From Rhodospirillales bacterium (GTDB lineage: Bacteria; Pseudomonadota; Alphaproteobacteria; Acetobacterales; Acetobacteraceae), in contig JAFKLG010000097.1 of the NCBI GenBank assembly GCA_017304945.1, positions 1 through 43,225 of the forward strand: a DNA stretch of 43,225 bases. Reading direction: 5' to 3'. Below are positions 14,867 through 23,019 of the stretch, piece by piece. How positions within the stretch are numbered: the stretch's first letter is position 1; each line of letters begins with the position of its first letter. The translations under genes and the position numbers were made by a program. The notes under the pieces are model-generated. The model worked only from the letters and a program-made list of their open reading frames with translations, was not told where the DNA came from and ran no database searches.

Positions 14867-15532
14867 ATGCAGGAGGCCAGAGCGCGCGGCTATTTCGGCA
14901 TCGGCGCCGAAGGCACGTCGAAATCGTCCAACGTGGGCGCGCTGCTGCGCACGGCGCACGCGTTCGGCGCCTCCTTCTGCTTCACCATCGGCACCGGATG
15001 GGATTCCCGCGCGGCGCGGCGGGCGGACACCGCGGATACGCCGGCGCACGTGCCGATGTGGCGGTTCCCGGATCTCGGGCAGATGCGGCTGCCGCAGGGC
15101 TGCGTGCTGGTCGGCGTCGAGCTGCTCGAGGATGCGATCGACCTGCCCTCGTTCCGCCATCCCCTGAACGCCGCCTACGTGCTCGGTCCCGAACGGGCGG
15201 GGCTGTCGCCGGACCTGCTGGCGCAGTGCCGGCACGTGATCCGCATCCCGACCCGGTTCTCGCTCAACCTGGCGGTCGCCGGCGCGCTGGTGCTGTACGA
15301 TCGGCTGCTGCAGCACGGGCGGTTTGCGGAGCGGCCGGTGGCGAGCGGCGGGCCGGCGGAGGCGATGGTCACCCGGCATCACGGCACGCCGCGATTCCGC
15401 CGCACCGTGCCGGAGTGGATGGCGCACGTGGACGCGGCGAGTGGCCGCAACGAGGCGGATCCGCCGGCCGCCGATGCGGAGGCGCCACACACTGGCATGA
15501 ACACGTCACACGTGGACGCGAACAAGCCATGA
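14867..15532 (+). CDS. SpoU/TrmH-family RNA 2'-O-ribose methyltransferase
   Basis: A 221-residue SPOUT enzyme transferring methyl from SAM to a ribose 2'-OH of tRNA or rRNA. The three SpoU motifs are present: motif 1 SSNVGALLRTAHAFGA (about 20-35), motif 2 YVLGPERAGLS (about 105-115), and motif 3 CRHVIRIPTRFSLNLAVAGALVLYD (about 121-145, read in parts). After the knot the protein carries a roughly 75-residue polar tail (RFRRTVPEWMAHVDAASGR...) not needed by the fold. The target nucleotide cannot be deduced. It is divergent from the 13594-14844 methyltransferase. No ribosome-binding site precedes the ATG. Confidence 0.88.
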   Translation: MQEARARGYFGIGAEGTSKSSNVGALLRTAHAFGASFCFTIGTGWDSRAARRADTADTPAHVPMWRFPDLGQMRLPQGCVLVGVELLEDAIDLPSFRHPLNAAYVLGPERAGLSPDLLAQCRHVIRIPTRFSLNLAVAGALVLYDRLLQHGRFAERPVASGGPAEAMVTRHHGTPRFRRTVPEWMAHVDAASGRNEADPPAADAEAPHTGMNTSHVDANKP

Positions 15533-15543
15533 GCGCGCCGCGC

Positions 15544-15573
15544 TTGTGATCGACCCCGCCGCCGCCGTATCTG
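15544..15573 (+). promoter_or_regulatory. Candidate leaderless promoter of the IalB-family gene
   Basis: TTGTGA (15544-15549), 18-base spacer, TATCTG (15568-15573), then seven bases to the ATG at 15581. There is no Shine-Dalgarno sequence before the ATG, so a leaderless transcript is likely if this promoter is real. Confidence 0.4.
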
Positions 15574-15580
15574 TCCGCGC

Positions 15581-16120
15581 ATGCGCCCCTTCCTCCGTCT
15601 CGTCCTGCTCGCCGGAGTCGTCGCGACTCCCGCGGTCGCCCAGCCGCACAAGGCCGCTGCCCCGGCCAAGCCCGCGTCGTCGGCCTCCAACGCGCCGAAG
15701 CAACTCGGCAAGTTCGAGGATTGGATCGCCGCGACGCATCAGGAGTCGGGGGCGGCGGTCTGCTACGCCTTCACCCGCGCGCAGAGTTCCGCGCCGTCGC
15801 TGCCCGGCCGCGGCGAGGTGGTGCTGACGGTGACCCAGCGTCCTGCCGGGCGCGATGCGGTGGCGATCAGCGCCGGGTTTCCCTATGCGCAGGGTGCGAC
15901 CGTGACGGTGCAGGTCGACCAGTCGGGGCATGATTTCTACACCGCCGGCCGCAACGCCTTCGCGCGGGACGGCAAGGCGCTCGTGAGCGCGTTCCAGAAG
16001 GGCAGCCGCGCGATCGCACGATCGCCGGGGCCGAAGGACCAGCAGGTCACCGACACGTTCAGCCTGAGCGGGTTCTCCGCCGCCTATGCGGCGACGGTGA
16101 AGGCGTGCCCGCCGAAATGA
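15581..16120 (+). CDS. Invasion-associated locus B (IalB) family periplasmic protein
   Basis: A 179-residue secreted protein: signal peptide [20 protein letters not shown] cleaved before QPHKA, an Ala/Lys/Pro linker, then an IalB-type beta domain ([24 protein letters not shown]... [23 protein letters not shown] ... [16 protein letters not shown] ... [20 protein letters not shown]). The two cysteines (VCYAF near residue 61 and ACP near 176) are probably disulphide-bonded. IalB proteins are common in free-living alphaproteobacteria; despite the name, their role outside Bartonella is unclear. The stop overlaps the rlmN start (ATGA), so rlmN is translationally coupled to it. Confidence 0.88.
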   Translation: MRPFLRLVLLAGVVATPAVAQPHKAAAPAKPASSASNAPKQLGKFEDWIAATHQESGAAVCYAFTRAQSSAPSLPGRGEVVLTVTQRPAGRDAVAISAGFPYAQGATVTVQVDQSGHDFYTAGRNAFARDGKALVSAFQKGSRAIARSPGPKDQQVTDTFSLSGFSAAYAATVKACPPK

Positions 16121-17289
16121 GCGATCTCGCGCTGACCGAGGCGGAACGGACCCGTATCCTCGCCAAGTCGGCGCTGTTCGACCCACCGAGCGCCGCGCTG
16201 GCGGACGGGCGGCGCGACCTGGTGGGGTTGTCGCGGGAAGAGCTGATCGAGGAGCTGGCTGCGGTGGGCGAGCCGGCCTTCCGCGCCAAGCAGCTCTGGC
16301 ATTGGATCTACCACCAGGGCGTGACCGACTTCGCGCGCATGTCCTCGATCGCCAAGCCGCTGCAGCAGAAACTGGCGGAGCGGTTCGTGGTCGGGCGGCC
16401 GGATGCGGTCACGGTGCAGACCTCGGCCGACGAAACCCGGAAATTCCTGTTCCGCTTCCGCGACGGGCAGGAGGCGGAGACCGTCTACATCCCCGATCCG
16501 GTGGAGGATCGCGGCGCGGTGTGCATCTCCTCCCAGGTGGGCTGCACGCTGTCCTGCCGGTTCTGCCACACCGGCACGCAGACGCTGGTGCGAAACCTGG
16601 GATCGGCCGAGATCGTCGGCCAGTTCATGGCCGCGCGGGACACCTATGGGGAGTGGCCGAGCCCGAAGGGGGAGACGCCGCGGCTGCTGTCGACGATCGT
16701 GCTGATGGGCATGGGCGAGCCGCTGTACAACTATGCGAACGTCGCCAAGGCGATGAAGATCGTCATGGACAACGAGGGGATCGCGCTGTCGCGGCGGCGG
16801 ATCACGTTGTCCACCTCGGGCGTCGTGCCGATGATGGACCGCGCCGGGGCGGAGCTGGGGGTGAACCTGGCGGTGTCGCTGCACGCGGTGCGCGACGAGC
16901 TGCGGGACGAGCTGGTGCCGCTGAACCGCAAGTATCCGATCAAGGAGGTGATGGCGGGCTGCCGGCGCTATCCGACCGCCTCCAACGCGCGGCGGATCAC
17001 GTTCGAATACGTCATGCTGAAGGGCGTCAACGACAGCGAGGCGGAGGCGCGGGAGCTGGTGCGGCTGATCGCCGGGCTGCCGGCCAAGGTGAACCTGATC
17101 CCGTTCAATCCCTGGCCGGGCAGCGCCTACCAGCCGAGCTCGATGTCGACGGTGATGAAGTTCGCCAGGATCGTGAACGATGCGGGGTTCGCCGCGCCGG
17201 TGCGGCAGCCGCGCGGGCGCGATATCCTGGCGGCGTGCGGACAGTTGCGGACCGAGAGCCGGCGGGAGCGGGCGCGCGCCGCGGAGTGA
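16117..17289 (+). CDS. rlmN: Dual-specificity 23S rRNA A2503 / tRNA A37 C2-methyltransferase RlmN
   Basis: A 390-residue radical-SAM enzyme that methylates C2 of A2503 in 23S rRNA (and A37 of some tRNAs), supporting translational fidelity. The iron-sulphur motif CTLSCRFC supplies Cys143, Cys147 and Cys150. The SAM-binding [10 protein letters not shown] follows. The methyl-carrying cysteine is Cys374 in DILAACGQL, and the second is in the KxxGC-type region MAGCRRYP. Length and motifs are those of RlmN. I place the start at ATG 16117, overlapping the IalB stop; a GTG at 16105 is possible. It may depend on upstream IalB transcription, since no separate promoter space exists. Confidence 0.96.
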   Translation: MSDLALTEAERTRILAKSALFDPPSAALADGRRDLVGLSREELIEELAAVGEPAFRAKQLWHWIYHQGVTDFARMSSIAKPLQQKLAERFVVGRPDAVTVQTSADETRKFLFRFRDGQEAETVYIPDPVEDRGAVCISSQVGCTLSCRFCHTGTQTLVRNLGSAEIVGQFMAARDTYGEWPSPKGETPRLLSTIVLMGMGEPLYNYANVAKAMKIVMDNEGIALSRRRITLSTSGVVPMMDRAGAELGVNLAVSLHAVRDELRDELVPLNRKYPIKEVMAGCRRYPTASNARRITFEYVMLKGVNDSEAEARELVRLIAGLPAKVNLIPFNPWPGSAYQPSSMSTVMKFARIVNDAGFAAPVRQPRGRDILAACGQLRTESRRERARAAE

Positions 17290-17483
17290 GCGGGTGGGCG
17301 ATGCCCGTCCGCGCGGGGCGGGTCGGGTCACTTGCTTGATACCACCATGCTGCCGATGGGTGCCGGGCGGATGATCGGCGGCTTCGGGGCATACGGCTTG
17401 CCTCGTGTGGTCGGGCCGACGCTGCCGGCGTGATCCTCGATCGGTGCGGTGAACGGGGCACGAGTCGGCGACGGGGAGGGACC
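17290..17483. other. Intergenic region after rlmN, no clear element
   Basis: 194 bp between rlmN and the small ORF at 17484. I see no U-tract terminator, no convincing promoter (a TTGATA at about 17336 lacks a partner -10) and no repeat of the families seen elsewhere. Confidence 0.5.
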
Positions 17484-17672
17484 ATGGCATCTTCGTTCTG
17501 GCGCTCTCGCGGCGATGAGGCCCCGATCCGGATCCCGGACGCGGCCGTCTTCTTCACCGAACTGGCGGAGGTGATGCGCGGCGGCGTGCCGGATGGCGCC
17601 GCGCCGACGGCGATCGGCATTCGCTGGGGCATGGAGTTCCTCGGGCCGCCGCTGGCGGCGTCGGACGGGTAG
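17484..17672 (+). CDS. Small hypothetical protein (62 aa) upstream of a LysR gene
   Basis: MASSFWRSRGDEAPIRIPD begins a 62-residue protein with no signal peptide, no cysteine and a short amphipathic middle (AAVFFTELAEVMRGGV). A strong GGGGAGGG lies 6 bases before the ATG, and the LysR gene starts 2 bp after its stop, so coupling is likely. I recognise no family. The good ribosome-binding site and tight junction are the reasons for calling it. It might be a small partner or simply the first gene of the LysR-GST unit. Confidence 0.55.
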   Translation: MASSFWRSRGDEAPIRIPDAAVFFTELAEVMRGGVPDGAAPTAIGIRWGMEFLGPPLAASDG

Positions 17673-17674
17673 GC

Positions 17675-18628
17675 GTGGCGGCGCCGACCGGCATGCGACG
17701 GCTGCCCCTCGGGTGGATCGAGGCCTTCGTGGCCGTCGCGCGCAGCGGCAGCCTGACCCTGGCGGCCGAACGGCTGCATCTCAGCCTGCCGGCGCTCAGC
17801 CGCCGCATCCAGTTGCTGGAGGCCGATCTCGGCACCGACCTGTTCCGCCGCCTGCCGCGCGGCGTGCGGCTGACCGCGGCGGGAGAAGCGTATTTCGCCG
17901 CGATCGACCCGGCCTGGACGGTCATCACCGATGCCACGGCGCGGGTGCGGACGGAACGGACGCTCCGGATCACCGTGATGCCGAGTTTCGCCGCGAACTG
18001 GCTGATGCCGCGCCTGTCGCGGGTCGACGGGCGGTTCGGCGGCGTGCCGCTGTCGCTGCACACCTCGGCGACGCTCGAGGACCTGCAGGCCCGGTCGGAT
18101 CTGGACGGCGCCATCCGCCTGGGTGTCGGGCCATGGCCGAACCTGGTCGGCGAGGTGGTGCTGCCGGTCATGGCGGTCCCGGTCGGGCGGCCGGACCTGA
18201 TCGAGGGCGTGCGGCATGCGCGCGACCTGCTGGACCGGCCGCTGATCGGGACCACCCACCAGCCGGATTTCTGGAAGGCCTGGTTCGCCGGCAATGGCCT
18301 GGACGCAGCGCCGGCGTTCCGCGCCTTCGACAATCTCCAGGTCACCTATGAGGCGGCCGCCGCCGGGATGGGGATCGCACTCGGGCTCGACCCGGTGGTG
18401 CGGCCCTATCTGGACGGCGCGCGGCTCGTGCCGGTACCGGGTGGTCCGGTGCGGCTGCCGCAGGCCTTCCATCTGCTGCGGCGGGAGGACGGCCGTGCGC
18501 CCTCGCGGGCATTCGCCGCGTTCCGGGAGTGGCTGTGCCGCGAGGCGGCCGGCTTCGCCGTGGGCTTGCATCCGGCGGAAGGCGCGCGGCCGGAAACCGA
18601 ATGGTCGCAAGGTCCCGCCCGTCGATAG
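17675..18628 (+). CDS. LysR-family transcriptional regulator (GcvA-like)
   Basis: A 317-residue LysR regulator. The winged helix-turn-helix lies at about 12-72 (FVAVARSGSLTLAAERLHLSLPALSRRIQLLEADLG, read in parts; FRRLPRGVRLTAAGEAYF). The periplasmic-binding-like effector domain follows (about 95-300: LRITVMPSFAANWLMPRL...), a pattern typical of the GcvA/AmpR group. The listed start is GTG 17675; ATG 17693 (MRRLPLGW) is equally possible. It has no divergent target; the next gene on the same strand, 28 bp on, encodes a glutathione S-transferase, which may be a target or just co-transcribed. Confidence 0.92.
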   Translation: MAAPTGMRRLPLGWIEAFVAVARSGSLTLAAERLHLSLPALSRRIQLLEADLGTDLFRRLPRGVRLTAAGEAYFAAIDPAWTVITDATARVRTERTLRITVMPSFAANWLMPRLSRVDGRFGGVPLSLHTSATLEDLQARSDLDGAIRLGVGPWPNLVGEVVLPVMAVPVGRPDLIEGVRHARDLLDRPLIGTTHQPDFWKAWFAGNGLDAAPAFRAFDNLQVTYEAAAAGMGIALGLDPVVRPYLDGARLVPVPGGPVRLPQAFHLLRREDGRAPSRAFAAFREWLCREAAGFAVGLHPAEGARPETEWSQGPARR

Positions 18629-18656
18629 GCTCCGCCGGACAAGGGACGGAGCCATC

Positions 18657-19301
18657 ATGACGCGTTATCGCCTCCATTACTTTCCGGAGTCGGGGAACAG
18701 CTACAAGCTCGCCTTGATGCTGACCTTGTGCGGCCAGTCCTTCACCCCGGTGTGGACGGATTTCGGCGGCGGGGTGACGCGGACGGCGGCGTGGCGTGAG
18801 ACCGTGAACCCGATGGGCGAAATCCCGGTGCTGGAGGAGGACGGGATGCGCCTGACGCAGACCGGACCGATCCTGCTGCGCCTGGCCGATCGCTACGGCC
18901 GCTTCGGCGGACGTGACGCGGCCGACCGCTTCGAGGTCCTGCGCTGGCTGTTCTGGGACAACCAGAAACTCAGCGGGTTCATGGCGGCCTACCGCTACGC
19001 ACGCGCCTTCACACCGGCGCCGGACCCGCAGGTGCTGGCGTGGCAGAAGCGGCGGATCGACGATTTCCTCGGCATCCTGGGAGCGGCGGTGGAGCGGCGT
19101 CCGTTCATCGCCGGGGAGCAGCCGACGGTCGCCGACCTCTCGCTGTGTGGCTACCTGGTGTTCCCGCCCGAGGAGAGCGGCTACGACCTCGCCGCCGACC
19201 ACCCTGCCGTGCATGCCTGGCTGCATCGGATCGCGGCGCTGCCGGGGTGGCAGGCGCCCTACGACCTGCTCCCCGGCCAGCGCCTGCCGCGCTACGTGTG
19301 A
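18657..19301 (+). CDS. Glutathione S-transferase family protein
   Basis: A 214-residue cytosolic protein with a thioredoxin-fold N-domain (YRLHYFPESGNSYKLALMLTL; GEIPVLEEDGMRLTQTGPIL, where the cis-Pro is in EIPVL) and an all-helical C-domain (RRIDDFLGILGAAVERRPFIAGEQPTVADLSLCGYL, read in parts). GSTs conjugate glutathione to electrophiles or act in peroxide reduction and isomerisation. Ser15 or Tyr8 could contact the thiol, but the class is not clear. The ATG at 18657 follows GGGACGGAG. It lies 28 bp after the LysR gene. Confidence 0.9.
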   Translation: MTRYRLHYFPESGNSYKLALMLTLCGQSFTPVWTDFGGGVTRTAAWRETVNPMGEIPVLEEDGMRLTQTGPILLRLADRYGRFGGRDAADRFEVLRWLFWDNQKLSGFMAAYRYARAFTPAPDPQVLAWQKRRIDDFLGILGAAVERRPFIAGEQPTVADLSLCGYLVFPPEESGYDLAADHPAVHAWLHRIAALPGWQAPYDLLPGQRLPRYV

Positions 19302-19346
19302 ACCCCGCCCGGGAACGGGACCGGAGCGCGCCGCCGCCCGCCCGCC

Positions 19347-20075
19347 TCAGCCGCGCGCGCCCACCAGCAGGAAGGTCGGACGATCCAGTTCGGTTTCCAG
19401 CGACGGATCTGCGGCGAGCTGGGCGGCATCCGGCCCCCACTCCACCAGATGCGTCAGCGTGAAGCCGGCGCGGAGCAGGGCCGTGACGATGGTGCCGATG
19501 CTGCGATGCTGCTTGATCACCCCCTCGGCGATCCAGTTCACGTGGCGCGGTCCCTCGCGGAGATAGGCGTTCAGCGGCCAGACCCGCCCGTCCTCGCGCT
19601 TCACCCAGCCCGGGCGGCTGGGAGCGGTCAGCAGCGGGTGCTCCATGGAGGCCACGAAGGCGCCGCCGGGCACCAGCGCGCGCTTCACCTGCGCCAGCAG
19701 CCGGTCGAAGGCGCCGACGTAGTGCAGCGCGAGCGAGCTGTAGACGAGGTCGTAGGCGCGTTCGGCGAGCTCCACCGTCTCGAGGTCGGCGCGGGCATAG
19801 CGGATTGCCGGATCCTGCGTGTCGGCGGCGGCGCGGGCGAGCATGCGTTCGGAGACGTCGAAGCCTTCCACCTGCGCGGCTCCCGCCTCGCGCGCCCAGC
19901 GGCAAAACCAGCCATAGCCGCAGCCGAGGTCGAGCACGCGCTTGCCGGCAAGGTCGGGCAGCATGGCGCGCAAGGTCGGCCATTCCGGCGCGGCGTCGAG
20001 GCCTGCGGCGGACCGCGGCAGCTTCGCGTAGCCTTCGAAGAAGGCGGGGTCGTCGTAGATGTTCTGGGTCGACAT
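19347..20075 (-). CDS. Class I SAM-dependent methyltransferase under putative attenuation control
   Basis: A 242-residue cytoplasmic methyltransferase. MSTQNIYDDPAFFEGYAKLP begins the protein. Motif I is VLDLGCGYGWFCRWA (about 47-61), the acidic motif II is VEGFDVSERMLA, and YDLVYSSLALHYV (about 108-120) follows. It resembles UbiE/Methyltransf_11 enzymes of unknown substrate. The ATG at 20075 has GGAG seven bases upstream. Thirty-five bases before it ends the only strong intrinsic terminator in the window, on the same strand, which in turn follows a small leaderless ORF. Transcripts must therefore read through a terminator to reach this gene. That arrangement suggests control by attenuation. 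Confidence 0.9.
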   Translation of the reverse strand: MSTQNIYDDPAFFEGYAKLPRSAAGLDAAPEWPTLRAMLPDLAGKRVLDLGCGYGWFCRWAREAGAAQVEGFDVSERMLARAAADTQDPAIRYARADLETVELAERAYDLVYSSLALHYVGAFDRLLAQVKRALVPGGAFVASMEHPLLTAPSRPGWVKREDGRVWPLNAYLREGPRHVNWIAEGVIKQHRSIGTIVTALLRAGFTLTHLVEWGPDAAQLAADPSLETELDRPTFLLVGARG

Positions 20076-20110
20076 GGTGAACTCCGTAGGGGAAGGGGAC
20101 GGAGCAGCCC

Positions 20111-20141
20111 AAAGAAAAAGCCCCGTCGTTGCCGGCGGGGC
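20111..20141 (-). terminator. Intrinsic terminator in the leader of the methyltransferase gene
   Basis: Minus strand: GCCCCG, a C-A mismatch, CG, loop GCAA, CG, CGGGGC (20120-20141), followed by TTTTTCTTT (20111-20119). The GNRA-loop hairpin with a U-tract is a textbook terminator. It ends 35 bases before the start codon at 20075. Its 5' arm segment CCCCGC (20135-20140) is complementary to GCGGGG at 20192-20197 inside the upstream ORF, so the terminator could be replaced by an alternative pairing. Confidence 0.85.
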
Positions 20142-20158
20142 CCGTTCAGTCGCGCGTC

Positions 20159-20170
20159 GAGCCGAAGCTC
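20159..20170 (-). promoter_or_regulatory. UUCG-tetraloop hairpin at the leader ORF stop
   Basis: Minus strand GAGC-UUCG-GCUC, a compact stable hairpin that begins within the stop codon of the leader ORF (TGA at 20169-20171). A ribosome at the stop would melt it. It lies between the two segments proposed to pair as antiterminator. Confidence 0.55.
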
Positions 20171-20243
20171 AGCGCATGCGATGACCCGACACCCCGCGAA
20201 GGATGTCGCCGCGCCTTGTGACGATCGGGTTGGTCTCGCACAT
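20169..20243 (-). CDS. Leaderless 24-residue leader peptide of a putative attenuator
   Basis: ATG at 20243 to TGA at 20169: a 24-residue peptide beginning MCETNPIVTRRGDILR and ending with GHRMR. It has five Arg residues and, for so GC-rich a genome, rare codons ACA-AGG at positions 9-10 followed by CGC. There is no Shine-Dalgarno sequence. A promoter with its -10 six bases upstream places the transcription start at the ATG, so the message would be leaderless. A ribosome paused at codons 9-11 (about 20211-20219) would leave GCGGGG at 20192-20197 free to pair with the terminator arm, allowing read-through. I know of no described peptide of this sequence. It was called from arrangement rather than homology. 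Confidence 0.6.
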   Translation of the reverse strand: MCETNPIVTRRGDILRGVSGHRMR

Positions 20244-20249
20244 GAGCCA

Positions 20250-20278
20250 AGCATGACTGGCGCATGACACGCCGTCAA
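20250..20278 (-). promoter_or_regulatory. Promoter of the leader peptide / methyltransferase transcript
   Basis: Minus strand: -35 TTGACG (20273-20278), 17-base spacer, -10 CATGCT (20250-20255), then six bases to the ATG at 20243. CTTGAC is the usual -35 of alphaproteobacterial housekeeping promoters. Confidence 0.6.
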
Positions 20279-20344
20279 GGATGGGGCGCGTGCCCTGGCG
20301 GCGGCACCCCTCCGTCATCCGCGCTCCGTCCATTCCCGCCCCTC

Positions 20345-20449
20345 GGTCATCCGCGGGCTCGCCCCGCGGATCCACACCGTCACGCAGCTTCGGTCCGTGT
20401 ACGGCAGGGTGCTGGTGGGGATCGCCGGGTCGGGGCCCGGCGATGACGG
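20345..20449. repeat. Inverted pair of palindromic intergenic repeats
   Basis: The copy at 20345-20377 reads GTCATCCGCGGGC...CCGCGGATCCAC. A second, in opposite orientation, lies at 20417-20449 (GGGATCGCCGGG...CCCGGCGATGAC). Each is itself a palindrome. They fill the gap between the alpha/beta hydrolase gene (ends 20474) and the leader ORF promoter. Together with the leader elements this accounts for the 398-bp stretch 20076-20473. Confidence 0.7.
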
Positions 20450-20473
20450 ATGGGGCGCGTCATCCGTCACGCA

Positions 20474-21634
20474 TCACCCGGACCGCGCCGCGCGCAGGAA
20501 CGCCAGCAGCAATTTGGTCACCTGCTCCGGCTGTTCCTGCTGCACCCAGTGACCAGCGCCGTCGATCAGGTGGCGGCCCTGCATGCGGGTGCAGGCGCGT
20601 GCAGCCATGGCTTCGTAGGTGCCGGGCACCTGGTAGGTGCCCCAGTCGCTCCGCCCGGCGATGAACAACGACGGCACGTCGATCGTGCGCCCGCCGAAGG
20701 TCTGCAGGTCGGCCTGCTCGATCCCCTCGGTCCGGGCGCGATACCAGTTGAGCCCGCCCTGGAAGCCGGTGCGCTCGTATTCCGCGGCATAGACCGCGAG
20801 GTCGGAATCGGGCAGCCAGCGATTGGCGGCGATCTCCGCCGCCGAGGGCGCGTGCGGCGCCACCGTCGCCGCCATGCCCTGGTCGCGATCCATGATGTAG
20901 TAGGTCGGCATCTTCGCCAGTTCCTCGGCGGTCCAGCCGGCGAGCGGATAGGGCTGGTTCTCGGCCCAGTCGGCGCTCTTGTGGTGGTAGTAGGCGCGCA
21001 GGAATGCGTGCACCCCTTGCGGGCAATGCCACATGTCCTCGTTGGCCGGCCGGGTCGAGTAGTACCACTGGTAGTGCTTGCGCGGCCGTGGCAGGGCGGC
21101 GAGCGCCGCGTGGATCGACGGGCCGGTGGCGGGCTTCGGCTTGTGCCGGTCGGTGTCGAAGGGCAGGGCGGGTGGGCCGCCGAACGGTGCGCTCATCAGG
21201 GCGACGCTCTGGAACACGTCGGGGCGCAGCAGCGCGCACCAGGCGGCGACCGGGCTGCCGAAATCGTGGCCGAACACGCCCGCGACCTGCCTGTAGCCGA
21301 GCGCGTGCACCAGGCCGATGGCGTCGCGGACGGCGTTGAGCAGGCGGAACGGGCGCAGGTCGCCGTCGTAGTCGGCGCTCCAGCCGGTGGTGCGCCCGTA
21401 GCCACGCTGGTCCGGCGCGATCACGTGGTAACCGGCCGCGGCCAGCGCCGGCATCACCTTGCGCCAGGACCAGGCGAGTTCCGGGAAGCCGTGCAGCAGC
21501 AGGATCGCCGGCCGGCCGGACGTCTCCGATCCGGCTTCCAGCACGTGCATGCGCAGCCCGTTCACGTCGTCGACGAAGCGCGAGCGGATGCCGGCGGGCA
21601 GGATCGACGGGGCGTAGGGCGGCAGGTCGGACAT
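20474..21634 (-). CDS. Epoxide-hydrolase-like alpha/beta hydrolase
   Basis: A 386-residue cytoplasmic alpha/beta hydrolase. HGFPELAWSWR (48-58) is the oxyanion-hole motif. The nucleophile is Asp124 in VFGHDFGSPVA rather than serine, as in epoxide hydrolases and haloalkane dehalogenases. The acid is probably Asp330 (AGRSDWGT), and the base is His362 (GAGHWVQQEQP). A large cap insert (about 150-310) with YY and WYRAR may supply the epoxide-binding tyrosines. It should open an epoxide or ester to an alcohol. It is 98 bp downstream of the ABC substrate-binding protein on the same strand, so it may be the last gene of that importer operon and act on what is imported. The substrate is unknown. Confidence 0.87.
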   Translation of the reverse strand: MSDLPPYAPSILPAGIRSRFVDDVNGLRMHVLEAGSETSGRPAILLLHGFPELAWSWRKVMPALAAAGYHVIAPDQRGYGRTTGWSADYDGDLRPFRLLNAVRDAIGLVHALGYRQVAGVFGHDFGSPVAAWCALLRPDVFQSVALMSAPFGGPPALPFDTDRHKPKPATGPSIHAALAALPRPRKHYQWYYSTRPANEDMWHCPQGVHAFLRAYYHHKSADWAENQPYPLAGWTAEELAKMPTYYIMDRDQGMAATVAPHAPSAAEIAANRWLPDSDLAVYAAEYERTGFQGGLNWYRARTEGIEQADLQTFGGRTIDVPSLFIAGRSDWGTYQVPGTYEAMAARACTRMQGRHLIDGAGHWVQQEQPEQVTKLLLAFLRAARSG

Positions 21635-21732
21635 CGGCTGGCTCCCGTCGGGCAGGTCGGGCGGTTGGGTCCGGATCGGCGAACGGCGCGGCGGACGGGC
21701 CGGGCCGCCCCCCGCGCCGCGTCAGGATACGG

Positions 21733-22980
21733 TCAGGCTTTCGGCCAGACCACGTCGGCGGTGGCGATGTTGGCCGGGTAGACCGGCACCGGCTTGCCGT
21801 TGCGCCATTGCACGACGCACAGCTTGGCGCCGATGCGGCGGCCCTTCTCGTCGTATTTGATCCGCCCGTCGGGGAAGAACTGCGCGGGGCCGTCGGTCAG
21901 GTCCATGGTGTGGATCGCCTCGTTGACCTTGCGCCGATCGGCCACGCCACAGCGCTCCAGCGCTTCCTTCAGGATCAGCACGTGGACATAGGCGAAGATG
22001 GAGTCGTGGCCGAACCACGGCTCCTTGGTGCGGGCCATGAAGCGCTTTTCGAGGTCGGCCAGGTTCTTGCCGGGCCAGTTGGCGAGGCCGACCATCACGC
22101 CTTCCAGGTTCTCGGCCCCGGCGACGTTCAGCAACTCGGGGACCGCCCAGTGGCCGCCGCCGCCCACCTTGGGCAGCCGGTCGGATTTCAGGTTCATCTC
22201 GGCGAACTTGTCGACCAGCAGCTTGTCGTCGGGCACGTTGGTCGACTGGAACAGCACGAAGTCGGGCCGCGCCGACCGCACCCGCTGCACGATCGTCGTC
22301 GCGTCGGCCAAAGGCGGCGTGTAGATCTCGTCGGCGACGGCGGTCATGCCGAGGTTCTTCAGCACGTGTTCGCGGATCGGCTTCAGGAAGCTCACCGACG
22401 AGGCCGTGTTGTCACCCACGATCGCGACCTTGGTGGGCTTCTTGCCGGTCGCCTTCTGTGCCAGCTCGACGACCATCGGCAGTTCCTCCTCCGCCTGGCG
22501 GTCGGCGGTCGGGGAGGACTGGAACACGTATTTGAAGCCGCGGCCGGTGATCAGGTCGGAATAGGACAGCGTCAGCCAGGGCAGTTCGGCGCGTTCGGTG
22601 ACCTCGGTCGCGGCCAAGGTGAAGGTGGACAGCCAGCAGCCGAACCCGCCGACCAGGTCGGGCTCCTGCGCCAGCATCCGCTGCGCGCCGTCCTTCGCCT
22701 TCTCCGCGCTGTCCTGGGTATCGTACTCGACGAGCTTCAGCTTCGCGCCGCCCATCGACTTGATGCCGCCGGCGTTGTTCACGTCGTCGATCGCCATGCG
22801 GGCGCCCATCTGCTCCAGGATGCCCTGGCGGGCCCATGGACCGGAGAGCGGCATCAGCATGCCGATCTTCACCTCTTTCGGCGCCTGCGCGCGGGCGCGG
22901 CGCGGGGCGGCGAGGGCAGCGCCGCCGGCGAGCCCGAGGCCGATCGCGGAGCGGCGGCCGAGCGTGGGGTATTGGGTCAT
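21733..22980 (-). CDS. Branched-chain-amino-acid-type ABC transporter substrate-binding protein
   Basis: A 415-residue periplasmic binding protein of the Leu/Ile/Val type (Peripla_BP_6). The N-terminus YPTLGRRSAIGLGLAGGAALAAPRRARAQ carries a twin-arginine-like GRRSAIG followed by a hydrophobic stretch, so export may use Tat. The mature start VKIGMLMPLSGPWARQG and later AIDDVNNAGGI are family hallmarks. Such proteins carry amino acids, amides, urea or aromatic acids; sequence alone does not reveal the ligand. AGGGAG precedes the ATG. It is 39 bp downstream of the LivF-type ATPase. With the two ATPase domains and two permease domains upstream, the importer is complete. Confidence 0.92.
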   Translation of the reverse strand: MTQYPTLGRRSAIGLGLAGGAALAAPRRARAQAPKEVKIGMLMPLSGPWARQGILEQMGARMAIDDVNNAGGIKSMGGAKLKLVEYDTQDSAEKAKDGAQRMLAQEPDLVGGFGCWLSTFTLAATEVTERAELPWLTLSYSDLITGRGFKYVFQSSPTADRQAEEELPMVVELAQKATGKKPTKVAIVGDNTASSVSFLKPIREHVLKNLGMTAVADEIYTPPLADATTIVQRVRSARPDFVLFQSTNVPDDKLLVDKFAEMNLKSDRLPKVGGGGHWAVPELLNVAGAENLEGVMVGLANWPGKNLADLEKRFMARTKEPWFGHDSIFAYVHVLILKEALERCGVADRRKVNEAIHTMDLTDGPAQFFPDGRIKYDEKGRRIGAKLCVVQWRNGKPVPVYPANIATADVVWPKA

Positions 22981-23019
22981 GATGACGTGGCTCCCTGGGG
23001 TGTTCTTGTTGCTTGAAAC

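Noticed and set aside
20111..20141. Simple terminator of the upstream hydrolase or importer operon
   Set aside because: It is more than 330 bp beyond the hydrolase stop and lies between a promoter/ORF and the next gene's ribosome-binding site, with little room for another promoter. A leader role explains it better, although a shared role is not excluded.
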